The notes under the pieces are model-generated. The model was not told the DNA's origin. It ran no database searches and saw nothing but the letters and a program-made list of their open reading frames with translations. Both the position numbers and the translations under genes were made by a program. A stretch of 64,000 bases of DNA from Dermatemys mawii (lineage: Eukaryota; Chordata; Testudines; Dermatemydidae): NCBI GenBank assembly GCA_007922305.1, contig ML677348.1, positions 20,865,263 to 20,929,262 on the forward strand, in the 5' to 3' direction. The first letter of the stretch is position 1. Every line of letters starts with the position of its first letter. Shown piece by piece: positions 35,851 to 47,574 of this stretch.

Positions 35851-36058
35851 TTGGTAAGGCAACTCCCATCTTTTCTTGTGCTGTATATTTATGCCTGCCT
35901 ACTGTAATTTTCACTCCGTACGTCTGAAGGAGTGGGTCATAGCCCATGAAAGCTTGTGCTCTAATAAATTTGTTAGTCTTTAAGGTACCATAAGACTCCT
36001 CATTGTTGTTGTTAAAACAGACTAACATGGCTACTCCTCTGAAACTTGTTTATTTTGT

Positions 36059-36917
36059 GTGTATGTGTTTAAAACTTCTGTTTATTTTTAGCCCCATGTA
36101 TCTTTCAAAAAACTTCACTACAGGGAGTGACAATGCTATTGGAACCCATGTTCTTTCAAGCTAACTGGCCTGCAGCATGTCTGTACAGATCCTCTTTGTG
36201 TTGTATTTTATCCGATCAGATTTTTCAATGTATCTGATGTCAAAATGAAGACAGCTTTTCTTAGGCAGGTCCCCCTCGCTCCCCCGCTTTGTTTCTTCAA
36301 GCAATTTAAAAAGAAATAATAGCTGGCTGGCTCAAGGGATTGGTAATAGAAAACAGAGCCTGTCACCACTTCAAATCTAATCCAGCCCTGGCCAGTGTTG
36401 GCTGAACATTTTTACCATGTAACAGTTTTGTGGTGGCTTATGTGAAGTGTCGTTAGTCCAGTTCCCAATGGATATATGTCTAGGTAACAAAAAACACCTT
36501 CACAGTTGCCACTACCTGGAATCAAGCTGGCAAATTCAGTCGAGAACCAAGGAGATTTTCTCACCCTATGGGTAGCACAGTAATATGCTGCCAAAATACT
36601 AACAAGCTGTTGCCTCAGAACTATTCCATGTTAGTCAGCAGGACGCCCTCTCTTACTGTGGGCTGAACAGGCAGCTGGGGAATGGGTCACCTCTGGTTTT
36701 TCAGGTGAGCAGGTCACCTCTGACTGCTGCCAGCGTCCTCTAGTTGGTATGAGAGTCAGGTAAGGAAGCTTTTATCAGGCAGGTTTTTGGTGGGGGGAGT
36801 GCGTCTCCCCTGATTAATGAAAAGGGAAGGGAGAGAAACAGGCTTCCAGCCTCCATCCCAATACTGGCTTTTCAGTCTCCAGACTGGGGCTAGAAAGGCC
36901 AGGAGGACATCTCTGCC
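36059..36917. other. Intron 2 stretch without recognised element
   Basis: Nothing coding or repetitive was recognised. Confidence 0.4.
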
Positions 36918-37086
36918 CAGGGCTGGCTCCAGGCACCAACAGAGGAAGCACGTGCTTGGGGTGGCACATTTTAAGGGGCAGCATTCCAGCCATTCTTGGG
37001 GCAGCACATTCCAGCTGCCCTTTGTTTGGGGGGAGGCAATTGCACTCTTCATGCTTGGGGCAGCAAAAAAGCTAGAGCCAGCCCTG
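36918..37086. mobile_element. hAT-like MITE, 169 bp
   Basis: The termini are cagggctggctccaggcacc and gctagagccagccctg, an inverted pair. The flanks tctctgcc (36910-36917) and tctctacc (37087-37094) are an 8-bp duplication with one mismatch. The interior has repeats of cttggggcagcacattcc. Confidence 0.75.
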
Positions 37087-37094
37087 TCTCTACC

Positions 37095-37544
37095 AGCCTT
37101 CTGCTACAACAGTAGAGCCCAGGTGGCCGATTGCTTTCCACCTTACCGATGGGTTTACTTTGGTTTCTGTTTTCCAGGCTATCTTCACAGGGCAAAGGGC
37201 TAGAGATTTAGTTTTTTCTAAAAATGAAAGCCGAGACTCTCCTTCACAGGATCCTGTGACCGGTCCTGTTAAGAGGTTCATGAGAGTCCACTCTAGCTCA
37301 TCCATAATGTTGGTATTTCCAGGATACGGCTGCAGCACCATAGTGGAAGAGTGAAAGGAAATTTGCATTGTTTCTGCTTCTGTTGCATCTGTTACACAGA
37401 AAGAGGTCCATGGTTAGAGGTGAATCTTAAGGGGGTCTAAGTTGGATACCTTACATTTGCTTACATTAATGTAGACTCCTTAGGCTCACATTCAAATACC
37501 AATGTGTAACACATACACCTCTATTACATGTGAATTTGGACCAC
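37095..37544. other. Intron 2 stretch without recognised element
   Basis: Nothing recognised. Confidence 0.35.
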
Positions 37545-37589
37545 TAAGACTATGTCTACATTGCCACCTATGTCAGCAAAACTTATGTC

Positions 37590-38273
37590 TAGAGATCTAC
37601 CAGTTTCACAGCCATGAAAAACGTGACACAGACCGTGAAATAAGTCTTTCCCCATGAAATCCAATCTCTCCTTGTTCCTAGGAGCACCCCAGAAAAGAGG
37701 TTTCCTAGCTCCTGCTGAGCTGGGGAGGGACAGAAATTGTCCATCCCCTGCACAGCTCCTCGGGGGAGGGCGGGGAACGAGAGACCAGACCCACCTCCGA
37801 GTGCCTCTTCCTGCCGCAGGATGCTGTGGGATTGTGCAGCAGCCCCAGAGGTTTCTGCAGCTGGAGGAGGCTTTTGGATGTGGATCCAATCTTTCCTTGT
37901 TCCTAGGAGTGCCCCAGTGAAAGGGGTCCCTAGCTGCTAGTCTGGGCAGGGCTGAGGCAGGACAGGACTTGCTCTTTCCCTGCAGGACTGCTCTTGGGTA
38001 TCTCTCCTGGCTGCAGACGGCTCCTCACCCCTTCCTCCCCACTCTGTCCAGCTCTGAAGGCAGCACAGAAATGAAGGTGGCAATCCCATGACTCGCCTAC
38101 AATAGGTCTGTGAGTCCTCCCCTCCATGCCATCTCTTTTTGGGTTGGGACCCCCATGGTTACAACACCATGAAATTTCAGATTTAAACATCCAAAAACAT
38201 GAAATTTACCAATTTTCAAATCCTGTGGCCATGGAATTTACCATAATGGACTGTGAATTTGGTAGGGCTCTAC
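37590..38273. mobile_element. DNA transposon inserted in the hAT MITE
   Basis: tagagatctaccagtttcac at the left and gtgaatttggtagggctcta at the right form inverted ends. aacgtgacacagaccgtgaaat follows inside the left end. The GC-rich middle has a direct repeat (ccaatctctccttgttcctaggag at 37661 and ccaatctttccttgttcctaggag at 37887). Confidence 0.55.
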
Positions 38274-38332
38274 TAATGTCACTCAGGGGCGTGAATATTC
38301 CACCTTCCTGAGTGTTATAAGTTATATAAGTT

Positions 38333-39776
38333 GGTGGATGTGATTGCAGAGCCATTGGAAAAAGGCTAATGTAGTGCCCGTCTTTGAAAAAGGGAAGAAG
38401 GAGGATCTGGGAAACTACAGGTGAGTCAGCCTCACCTCAGTCCCTGGAACAATCATGGAGCAGGTCCTCAAGGAATCAATTCTGAAATACTTAAAGGAGA
38501 GGAAAGTGATCAGGAACAGTCACCATGGATTCACCAAGGGCAAGTCATGCCTGACTAACCTAATTGCCTTCTATGACGAGATAACTGGCTCTGTGGATGA
38601 GGGAAAGCAGTGGACGTGTTATTCCCTGACTTTAGCAAAGCTTTTGATACGGTCTCCCACAGTATTCTTGCCAGCAAGTTAAAGAAGTATGGGCTGGATG
38701 AATGGACTATAAGGTGGATAGAAAGCTGGCTAAATTGTCAGGCTCAATGGGTAGTGATCAATGACACTATGTCTAGCTGGAAGCTGGTATCAAGTGGAGT
38801 GTCCCAAGGGTCAGTCCTGGGGCTGGTTTTGTTCAAACTCTTCATTAATGATCTGGAGGATGGCGTGGACTGCACCCTCAGCAAGTTTTCAGATGACACT
38901 AAACTGGGAGGAGTGGTAGATATGCTGGAGGTTAGGGATATGATACTGAGGGACCTAGACAAATTAGAGGATTGGGCCAAAAGAAATCTGATGAGATTCA
39001 ACAAGGGCAAGTGCAGAGTTCTGCACTTAGGACGGACAAATCCCATGCACTGCTACAGACTAGGGACCAAATGGCTAATCAGCAGTTCTGCCAAAAAGGA
39101 CCTAGGGGTTACAGTGGATGAGAAGCTGAATATGAGTCAACAGCATGCCCTTTTGACAGGAAGGCTAACAATATTTTGGGCTGTATACATAGGGGCATTT
39201 CCAGCAGATCGAGGGATGTGATCGTTCCCCTCTATTCGGCATTGGTGAGGCCTCATCTGGAGTACCTTGTCCAGTTTTGGGCCCCAGCTACAAGAAGGAT
39301 GTGGATAAATTGGAAAAAGTCCAGTGGAGGGCAACCAAAATGATTAGAGGGCTAGAGCACATGACTTACGAAGAGAGGCTGAGGGAACTGGGAATGTTTA
39401 GTCTGCAGAAGAGAAGAATGAGGGGGGATTTGATAGCTGCTTTCAACTACATGAAAGGGGGTTCCAAAGAGAATGAATCTAGACTGTTCTCAGTAGTAGC
39501 AAATGACAGAACAAGGAGTAATGGTCTCAAGTCAGAGAGGGGAAGGTTTAGGTTGGATATTAGGAAAAACGTTTTCAGTAGGAGGGTGGAGAAGCACTGG
39601 AATGTGTTACCTAGGGAGGTGGTGGAATCTCCTTCCATAGAGGTTTTTAAGGTCAGGCTTAACAAAGCCCTGATTTGGATGATTTAGTTGGTGATGGGTT
39701 CTGCTTTGAGCAGGTGGTTGAACTAGATGATCTCGGGAGGTCCCTTGCAGCACTGATATTCTACGATTCTATGATA
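38333..39776 (+). mobile_element. CR1 LINE, ORF2 C-terminal half and 3' UTR
   Basis: The element encodes the CR1 reverse transcriptase palm onwards, in three frames: [13 protein letters not shown] at about 38522, [15 protein letters not shown] at 38616-38660, a KFSDDTKLGG block at about 38884-38913 (FADD-type catalytic motif with Ser for Ala), then thumb and C-terminal parts up to about 39685, for example [18 protein letters not shown]. The 3' end reads tctacgattctatgat. Frame changes near 38610 and 39225 and 5' truncation make it inactive. Confidence 0.88.
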
Positions 39777-39967
39777 CATCGACATAAGCACTAGCTTCTC
39801 CCCCCACCCACGACATTGCTTATTCTACTTTCAGGTGTGGGTTTTTTATGCCGATGGGAGAGCTCTCTCCCATCAGCATAGAGCGCCTTCACCAGACATG
39901 CTGCAGTGGTGCAGCTGTAACAGTAGAGCTGTGCCGCTGCAGTGCTATACACATAGACATGGCCTAA

Positions 39968-41490
39968 ATCTTACTGCATGCATGGCTGTCTGTGTTAGCA
40001 AGATGGGCAAGGTAATGGCTTTTATTGTACTATCTTCCATTGGTGAAAGAGACAACTCTTCAATCTCCACAGAGCTCATCTTCACATCTGGAAAAGGTAT
40101 TCAGAGTGTCACAGCTAAACACAAGGTGAATAGGCAAGAAAATGGTAGATGAAATTCAATGTTGATAGATGCAAAGTAATTCACATTGGAAAATGTAGTC
40201 CCAACTATACATATAAAATGATGGGGTCTAAATTAGCTATTCCCACTCAAGAAAGATCTTGGAGTATTGTGGATAGTTCTCTGAAAACATCCACTCAATG
40301 TGCAGCAGCAGTCAGAAAAGCAAACAGAATGTTAGGAATCATTAAGAAAGGGATTGATAATAAGACAGAAAGCATGCATGGTACGCCCACATCTTGAATA
40401 GTGTTTTCAGATGCGGTCACCCCATTTCAAAAAAGATATATTGGAACCGGAAAAGGTTCAGAAAGGGGCAACAAAAATGCTTAGGGGTATGGAAAGCTTC
40501 TGTACGAGGAGAGAATAATAAGACTGGGATTTTAGCTTGGAATAGCAACAATTAAGGGGGAATATGATAGAAGTCTGTCAGGTCATTACTGGTGCGGAGA
40601 TAGTAAATAAGGAAGTGTTATTTACTCCTTCTCATAACAGAAGAACTAGGGGTCACCAAATGAAATCAATAGGCAGCAGGTTTAAAACAAACAAAAGGAA
40701 GTATTTCTGTGGAACTCCTTGCCAGAGGCTGCTGTGAAGGCCAAGATTATAGCAGGGTTCAAAAAAGAAATAGATAAGTTCATGGAGGATAGGTCTATAA
40801 ATGGCTATTAGTTAGGATGGGCAGGGATGGTGTACCTAGCCTCTGTTTGCCAGATTCTGGGAATGGGCAACACAGGATGGATCACTTGATGATTACCTGT
40901 TCTGTTCATTCCCTCTAGGGCACTTGGCATTGGCCACTGTTGGAAGATGGGATACTGAGCTAGATGAACCTTTGGTCTGATCCAGTATGGCCATTCTTAT
41001 TGTTCTAACAGATTGTGAAGCATAAGCAGTTAACACATGTTACAAGAAATCATTCAAAATGAAGTGGGAAATTAACCCCTCAGCAGTTGTAGGACAAAGG
41101 AGAGTTAATGGGTTACAAAATGTAAAAATGAGACATAAAACCAGTGACTTTATTGAGTACATGATTTTGGGTGTGTAGCAGAGTTCTGAAATTAAGCTGC
41201 TAGGCTTATCTTTCAAAGATGTTGCACAGGTTTCATTTGAGGATGAGGACTGAGAGGTCAGACATGGAGTGATTGTTTTGTGAAAAGTGTTTGCCTATAG
41301 GTAATGTGGTGATTTTGTCATATATCATTTTTCTGTGTGAGTTTTCATTTGAGATGGTAGTGATTATCTGGTTTCACCCACATAGTCGTTGTTGTGGCAT
41401 TTGATGCACTGAATAAGGTACACCATATGTGTAGGACCCCTGGATCTTGGCAGGTGTGTTGTGGGGGGTATTGATCATTATAGCAGGGGA
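39968..41490 (-). mobile_element. Penelope-like 3' part (family B), split by a CR1
   Basis: Minus-strand order: GIY-YIG remnant (about 41440-41340, reading VYLIQCIKCHNNDYVGETR), a linker with cctcatcctcaaatgaaacctg, then after a CR1 interruption the tail (cacagctaaacacaagg; gagacaactcttcaa) up to about 39968. The same order is seen at 24382-24804. The 5' part, including reverse transcriptase, is missing. Confidence 0.65.
40133..41006 (+). mobile_element. CR1 LINE 3' part, inserted in a PLE
   Basis: It encodes KFNVDRCKVIHIG at 40149 onwards, NRMLGIIKKG, and further C-terminal pieces with stops, and ends gatccagtatggccattcttat. The flanking PLE is continuous if it is removed. Confidence 0.82.
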
Positions 41491-41499
41491 CTGGTGTAT

Positions 41500-42590
41500 T
41501 GATTAATCTCTTGGACCACAGTGATCAATAAGGGTTCAGTCTCCTGAGTGCTACAATATCAAGAAATTATTTTCAGTATCTGTAGAATGTGAGTTCCAAA
41601 CAGAACATGAGAAACAATTGCAATTTACCACAAATCCCTTATTAACAAATCCACTAAATAGATACACAATCCCACAAACACTGAAATGCAACAGCAGATA
41701 AAGTGTTTAGCGCTATTACTCACATCCCTCACATCTCCTGCTGGGGAACCCCTGAGTGTCCATCATTATCTTCCTCCTCCTCATCAACTTTATCCTGTCC
41801 ATTATCACCGGTGGGTGTCATCCTGGCATCTCCTAAGGCACACAGGCCAGGATACAACTTTTACAATGTGGACATCCACTGAGGTTCATACATATTTATG
41901 AAGGTTTCAACTCCTTTTCCTTATCTATACTTTCACACCCTACTAAATTTGCAATGCCTTGTTTTAAATATGCTAACTTGTTAGTTCCCTTTATACTCAT
42001 TAACATTTACATCACTCAGTCACCATAGAAACTTGTAGTTAGCATACTGCTGACACCCTATGTCTGCAAAAATCCTCAAAATATTTTAACCAGCTTTACA
42101 TTGTACATTATAATATATAGTCCCTGAATATCAGCAATTACCACATCTATTACTATAACTGTTTCATCTTATGACATAGGGTCACTCATTGGTTAGCTAT
42201 TCATGTCAGTCTACCTTTAGGCCTGAGGCATTGTTTGACTATGCTAAATACCTCACAGGCCTAAGGCCTATAGGCCTTTGTGATATAGTATTACTCAAAA
42301 CTTGTTTCATAGCATTCAGTCTTGAATATACCTGAAATATCTTATTAGCTATAAAGGATATGTAAGTTAACATAGATCACCTCCTATTGTACCTTCTTTC
42401 AGCTCTTCCATATGTAAATTAAATCAGCTCACACTCTATTATCCTCACTCTATTACCCTCCCTGAACTGGGAGTCAGCCTAAGGAAATTGAACACACATC
42501 ACTTTACAGATTACCTGTGGTTTGGCTCAAAGAGAACAGATAGTTTCTATCTAGCACCTTTCACTGGCACTAAATTCACCATAACATTTA
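41500..42590 (-). mobile_element. Possible LTR-derived repeat
   Basis: A long non-coding AT-rich block with features that I associate with a turtle LTR family (agtctcctgagtgctacaatatc, repeated taggcc). No termini or target duplication were found. It could also be unique DNA. Confidence 0.3.
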
Positions 42591-42679
42591 GGAACAAGTT
42601 GTGAAGCCTTTTCTCATATTATGAATAGATCTACTAACATCAGTGGGACTACTTGAGAAGTTAGGCACTACTCAGTGTG

Positions 42680-43540
42680 AGGGTTTCAGAATCAAGGGAC
42701 AAGATGGGAGGGATTGCAAGCACTTGGGAATACAGGATTAGAATTAAAACTGACCTTGACAAATTGGAGAATGTGTTTGAAGTCAACAAAATCAATAAAG
42801 AGAAGTGCAAATTTTTTTACTTAGAAAGGAAAAGTCAATGCACAATTGCAACATGGGTAATAACTGGCTCTGGGGATTATAGTGGATCACAAATTGAATA
42901 TGAGTCAACAATGTGATGCAGTTGCAAAAAAAGTGAATACCAGCAAGGAGTGTATTAATAGGAGTGTCATCCGTAAGTCACAGGAAGTAATTGTTCTGCT
43001 TTCCTCAGCACTGGTAAGGTCTCAGCTAGAGTATTGCATCCAATTCTGGGTGCCACACTTTAGGAAAGATGCAAAAAAATTGGAGAGAGTCCAGAGAAGA
43101 GCAACATAAATTATAAAAAGGGTTAAAAAAACCTGAGGAAAGGTTAAAAAAATAAGTATATAATCTTGAGCAAAAAAGACTGAGGGGAGACCTAATGCCA
43201 GTCTTCAAATATGTGAAGGGCTTTTATGAAGAGGGCAGTGATCAGTTGTTCCCCATGTCCACTGAAGTTAGGACAAAAAATAACAGGCTTAATCTGCAGC
43301 AAGAGAGATTTAGGTTAGATATTAGGGGGAAAATCTTTTTAACTATAAGGATAATTAAGTACTTGAATTGACTTCGAAGGGAGGTTGTGGCATCCCTGTC
43401 ACTGGAAATTTTTAAGAACAATTTAGGCAAACACCTGTCAGGGATGATTTAGCTATATTTGGTCCTGCCTCGGTGCAGGGGGATGGAGTAGATGACTTCT
43501 CAAGGTTCCTTCCAGCCCTACCTTTCTATGGTTCTGTGTG
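42680..43540 (+). mobile_element. CR1 LINE 3' part, degraded
   Basis: Pieces of the CR1 ORF2 C-terminus are visible: DLDKLEN at 42750, LSSALVRSQLEYCIQFW at about 43000-43052, KKLERVQRRAT at about 43077-43109. The 3' end reads gatgacttctcaaggttccttccagcc and tatggttctgt. Several stops and frame changes. Confidence 0.8.
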
Positions 43541-43809
43541 TACTCAAGCTGAAAATTTCGCCTTCCAGCTCCAGTGTAGACATGACAATACTGCTCCAAA
43601 AAATAGTACTGCTGGGAATAGTGGCACAGCACCAGCCAATCAGCACTTTCAATTTACTTCTTGTCCTGCATTTTAATGCAGAACAACTTTCTGTAACTCT
43701 CTTATTCCTGTGAAGACTTCCCTTCCGAACACCTACTAAGGCAAATCCTGTTAAGCTTCTGAGAAGTGATCAACTCAAATCCTAATGTGGCCATATCAGA
43801 AGATAGTTG

Positions 43810-44451
43810 CACTCTATATTCCAGAATCAGAGGGGTAGCCGTGTTAGTCTGGAATTGCAGAAGTGACAAAGAGTCCTGTGGCACCTTAAAGACTAACTAA
43901 AATTTTTTTTAGAGCATAAGCTTTCGTGGGCTAATACCCACTTCGTNNNNNNNNNNNNNNNNNNNNNNNNNNNNNNNNNNNNNNNNNNNNNNNNNNNNNN
44001 NNNNNNNNNNNNNNNNNNNNNNNNNNNNNNNNNNNNNNNNNNNNNNNNNNNNNNNNNNNNNNNNNNNNNNNNNNNNNNNNNNNNNNNNNNNNNNNNNNNN
44101 NNNNNNNNNNNNNNNNNNNNNNNNNNNNNNNNNNNNNNNNNNNNNNNNNNNNNNNNNNNNNNNNNNNNNNNNNNNNNNNNNNNNNNNNNNNNNNNNNNNN
44201 NNNNNNNNNNNNNNNNNNNNNNNNNNNNNNNNNNNNNNNNNNNNNNNNNNNNNNNNNNNNNNNNNNNNNNNNNNNNNNNNNNNNNNNNNNNNNNNNNNNN
44301 NNNNNNNNNNNNNNNNNNNNNNNNNNNNNNNNNNNNNNNNNNNNNNATGCATCCGACGAAGTGGGTATTAGCCCACGAAAGCTTATGCTCTAAAAAAAAT
44401 TTTAGTTAGTCTTTAAGGTGCCACAGGACTCTTTGTCACTCTATATTCCAG
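43810..44451. mobile_element. Palindromic Penelope-like copy around an assembly gap, 15-bp duplication
   Basis: The element (43825-44436) is flanked by a perfect 15-bp direct repeat cactctatattccag at 43810-43824 and 44437-44451. The left arm is a minus-strand PLE tail starting aatcagaggggtagccg; the right arm is a plus-strand tail (tgcatccgacgaagtggg, cccacgaaagcttatgc). The right arm's core reads CCGACGA, so its ribozyme is damaged. The centre is 400 N. Confidence 0.8.
43947..44346. other. Assembly gap, 400 N
   Basis: Exactly 400 undetermined bases inside a palindrome. The real sequence may be only a few bases, since the arms meet within about 10 bases in the related copies at 18273 and 34761. 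Confidence 0.99.
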
Positions 44452-44581
44452 CTCCCTAAGGCTACAGGAGTCTTTCCAATTACTTCACTGGGGTTTGGTT
44501 CAGACCCCGAACCTTTCATGCCATGCTCTTATTTCCAATTCACAGAGAACCTTCCTCCTTTAAATCCCTTCTCAAACCTTC

Positions 44582-45738
44582 TGTGATGGGTTCAGTCATT
44601 GGGATCCCCTATGGGACTGTCACTTGACGTGCTGGAATTACCCCTGAGCCCATTTTACCTGCCTGCTTGGGACTTCCAGAACCCAGTCTTGTTGAGCCAG
44701 ACATCCTAGCCTGCTGCAACATAGACCCAGGTCTGGTCCACGCCCCCCAAAGCTGCAGGCTTTAACCAAACACTGCTCAGCAGGTCACCTGCCTCCATGA
44801 CCCAGATACTCATCTCCCAGTGGGATCCAAACCCCAAATATATCCACTTTATTCTGTATAAAACTTATACAGGGTAAACTAATAAATTATCCGTTCTCAT
44901 AACAGTGATAGAGAGATATGCTCAGCTGTTTGCTCCTCCTGGTATTAATCACTTACTTTGGATTCATTAATAAACAAAAGCAATTTTATTAAGTATAAAA
45001 AGTAGGATTTAAGTGATTTCAAGTAATAACAAAGAGAACAAAGTAAGTCACCAAGCAAAATAAAGCAAAAACAGGCAAGTCTAAGCCTAATTCATTAAGA
45101 AATTGATAACAGGTAAAATCTCACCCTCAGAGATGTTCCAATAAGCTTTTTTCACAGACTAGATGCCTTCCTAATCTGGACCCAATCCTTTCCCCTTAGT
45201 TAGTCCTTGTTAGTTTCAACAGACATCTTAAGTGGAAACTAGGGGTGTTCTCATGACTGGCAGTCCCCTTTATTCTATTCCACGCCCTTCTATAGCTTTG
45301 GCACAAGGTGGGGATCTTTTATCTCTCTGAGTTCTCATCCCTCCTTCTAAATGGAAAAGCACCAGGTTTAAGATGGATTCCAGTATCAGGTGACATGTTC
45401 ACATGTCCTGTGAGACCCCAGCCTCCATTCTTCCAGGGCTGGCCCACACATACCCAGGAAGGTCTTGCAAGTAAACAGAGCCATTTAGAGGTCACTTATT
45501 CTGCAGCACTCTTAATGGCTTCCACTTAATGAGTTTACATCAGTAATACAAGTTTATATCTTATTTTCCGAACTTCAAACGTAGAAATCATACATGCAAA
45601 CAAATAGGCTGAACACACTCAGTAGATCATAAGCTTTGTAATGATATCTTACAAGAGACCTTTAGCTTGAAGCATATTTCAGTTACATTATATTCACACT
45701 CATAAGCATATTTCCATAAAATGTTATGCAACATCACA
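44582..45738 (-). mobile_element. Solo LTR of an endogenous retrovirus, 1,157 bp
   Basis: The LTR starts TGTGATGGG and ends CATCACA, a perfect 7-bp inverted terminus, and is flanked by a perfect 5-bp duplication CCTTC (44577-44581 and 45739-45743). AATAAA signals occur on the minus strand (as tttatt near 44990), which gives the orientation. No internal viral gene is present. Confidence 0.84.
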
Positions 45739-45743
45739 CCTTC

Positions 45744-46759
45744 TTTAAGAAATTTATAAACTTTAGTCTATTTGTGGATATTTAAAAACTGTAAACTTCA
45801 AGATGCATGCATTAATCATCCCAGTGACTGGGTAATCAGATTGTCTTCACTCTTATGTAACCCCTCCCTATCGTGTACATCTTCTCCTGGTTTGTTCTTG
45901 TTTAACACATGTCCCAGTCCTACAAACTAGTTAATGTAGGTGCCTCTGTATCTGCATGAAACAGGCTGCAGATATGAGGACATAGACTATAAACATTTTG
46001 GGGCAGAGACTCAGGCTATGTCTATCATGCAATAAAAAGGTGTAACTGTAGCACATGTAGACAGATTTGATAACAACAGCAAGAAGCAGCTGGCAGCATT
46101 GGCTGTGGCTAGTTTCACCCATGTGCACCAATCACACTTCCTGATTGCAGTGTAGACACTCCCTCAGTGTTTACTTGTTCCATAATGCACAATATACACC
46201 ATTGTACTGCAATAATTTACAATAATCTCTTCAAGCCTCACAGAAAAGTAAATGTATATACTTCCTGTTGGGCTAAACAATATGCTTTCTGAAAGTTCTC
46301 ACGGACAGCAGAAAACAAAGTCACTTCAGTAGTTATATGATATAATATTCCGGCTGGAATCAGGTTACCCTAAGTGAAAGTTAAAGGGGTGAGAAAAGTC
46401 TTAAGGAATTTGCTCTGCCAGTAGCATTACATGATTTATATGAATTCAGAAAATGTTCCAGGTCAGAGTTAGATAAAACCAGTCTTGTGTACTTGTATAT
46501 AAAAGTAAGTTATGACTACAGGGGTAATGTGGAAAATTTAGGAGGAACATTTTTCTTTATTGCACACTCTTCTGTATAGAGGGTGCCTTAGGGGAAGATG
46601 TCAGGGAATACTGTCCTGTGTCTCTGTAGGGAATATTGAAATATAAAAAGGAAATGGTATCAGGCATTGTGTCCTACCAATTGTATATGAAATCCATCTG
46701 AAAGATGATATTTTCTCTAGATTTGTGGAAGAAATAATAAACACACAATAATAAAAACA
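45744..46759. other. Intron 2 stretch, one weak MITE signal
   Basis: ggctatgtctatcatgc at 46013 and gcagtgtagacactcc at 46148 may be the ends of an old hAT MITE. The remainder is AT-rich and unassigned. Confidence 0.35.
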
Positions 46760-46959
46760 AATAAATTTTAAATGAAGCTTCTTAAACATTTTAAAAACCT
46801 TATTTACTTTACATACAACAACAGTTTAGTTATATAGTAAAGACTTATCGAAAGAGACCTTCTAAAAATGTTAAAATGTATTACTGGCACACAAAACCTT
46901 AAATTAGAGTGAATAAATGAAGAGTCAGCACACCACTTCTGAAAAGTTGCCGACCCCTG
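46760..46959 (-). mobile_element. hAT MITE fragment
   Basis: The right end gttgccgacccctg is a hAT terminus (minus-strand CAGGGGTCGGCAAC). The body (aaatgaagcttcttaaac, taaggttttgtgtgccagtaat on the minus strand) matches a dispersed turtle element from memory. The other terminus is lost. Confidence 0.62.
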
Positions 46960-47574
46960 TTCTATGGTTTGTTAAAAACACCTAGTTTTGGACAGCCACT
47001 TTTTACTTGTGTTTAAATCATAAATAAATCCCCTTAAACCACAGGAAGTATAATATTTAGAGTCTCTTATTTATAATACATACTCAGTTTTCAAAATATT
47101 GCCCTCCCTGTTCTTTCTCAGACAGTAGTATTGGGTAAGCTTCTGCATCAGTGATTATATCTTGAACTTAGAAACTGATTTCTCTAATCTTGAGATGTGG
47201 AGATGCAGGATATGATAGCAAGAACACTGTAAGGAGCAAGACACCTCACGTCTGGATCATCAAACAGAAATAAACAAATTGATCTGCATCCTACAGTATA
47301 AACTCAGCAAGTTCCTGTAATGCATGATAAACATTGAGTCTTTTTGTTATCAAATACAGATCCCCTGTAAAGTGTTTAGTCAGTGCTAAGTGGATTACTG
47401 TAATGCATATCCCAGAGAACTATCCTTGGAGAATCCCCGACTTACATGGAAGTTAAGGCCTGATTCATCCAGTTAAGGCCTGATTCAAAATTCATCTATA
47501 GGAGTCTTTCCACTGGCTTCAATGGACTTTGGATCAGGTCCTTACTTAATGGTGTTCTTCATATGGAGCATAAC

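Larger units (their letters stand above)
34505..36058 (-). mobile_element. Penelope-like retroelement (family A) with inverted tail and 13-bp duplication
   Basis: The element is 34518-36045, flanked by a perfect 13-bp direct repeat ttgtttattttgt (34505-34517 and 36046-36058). On the minus strand it reads: an inverted tail copy (36045-35816), then the C-terminal linker and GIY-YIG region (about 35620-35240), an untranslated part, and the tail ending at 34518. It is 5' truncated, lacking reverse transcriptase. A second PLE-derived palindrome (34761-34960) is inserted in it. Element plus duplications is 1,554 bp. Confidence 0.82.
37545..39966. mobile_element. hAT MITE split by two later insertions
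   Basis: Left end taagactatgtctacattgcc and right end catagacatggcctaa are an inverted pair. Pieces of one hAT element lie at 37545-37589, 38274-38332 (cactcaggggcgtgaatattcc, gttataagttatata) and 39777-39966 (cgacataagcactag, gatgggagagctctctcccatc). In between sit a second DNA element and a CR1. Confidence 0.62.

Noticed and set aside
43909..44352. Open frame spanning the N run
   Set aside because: Made of undetermined bases; no real coding sequence.
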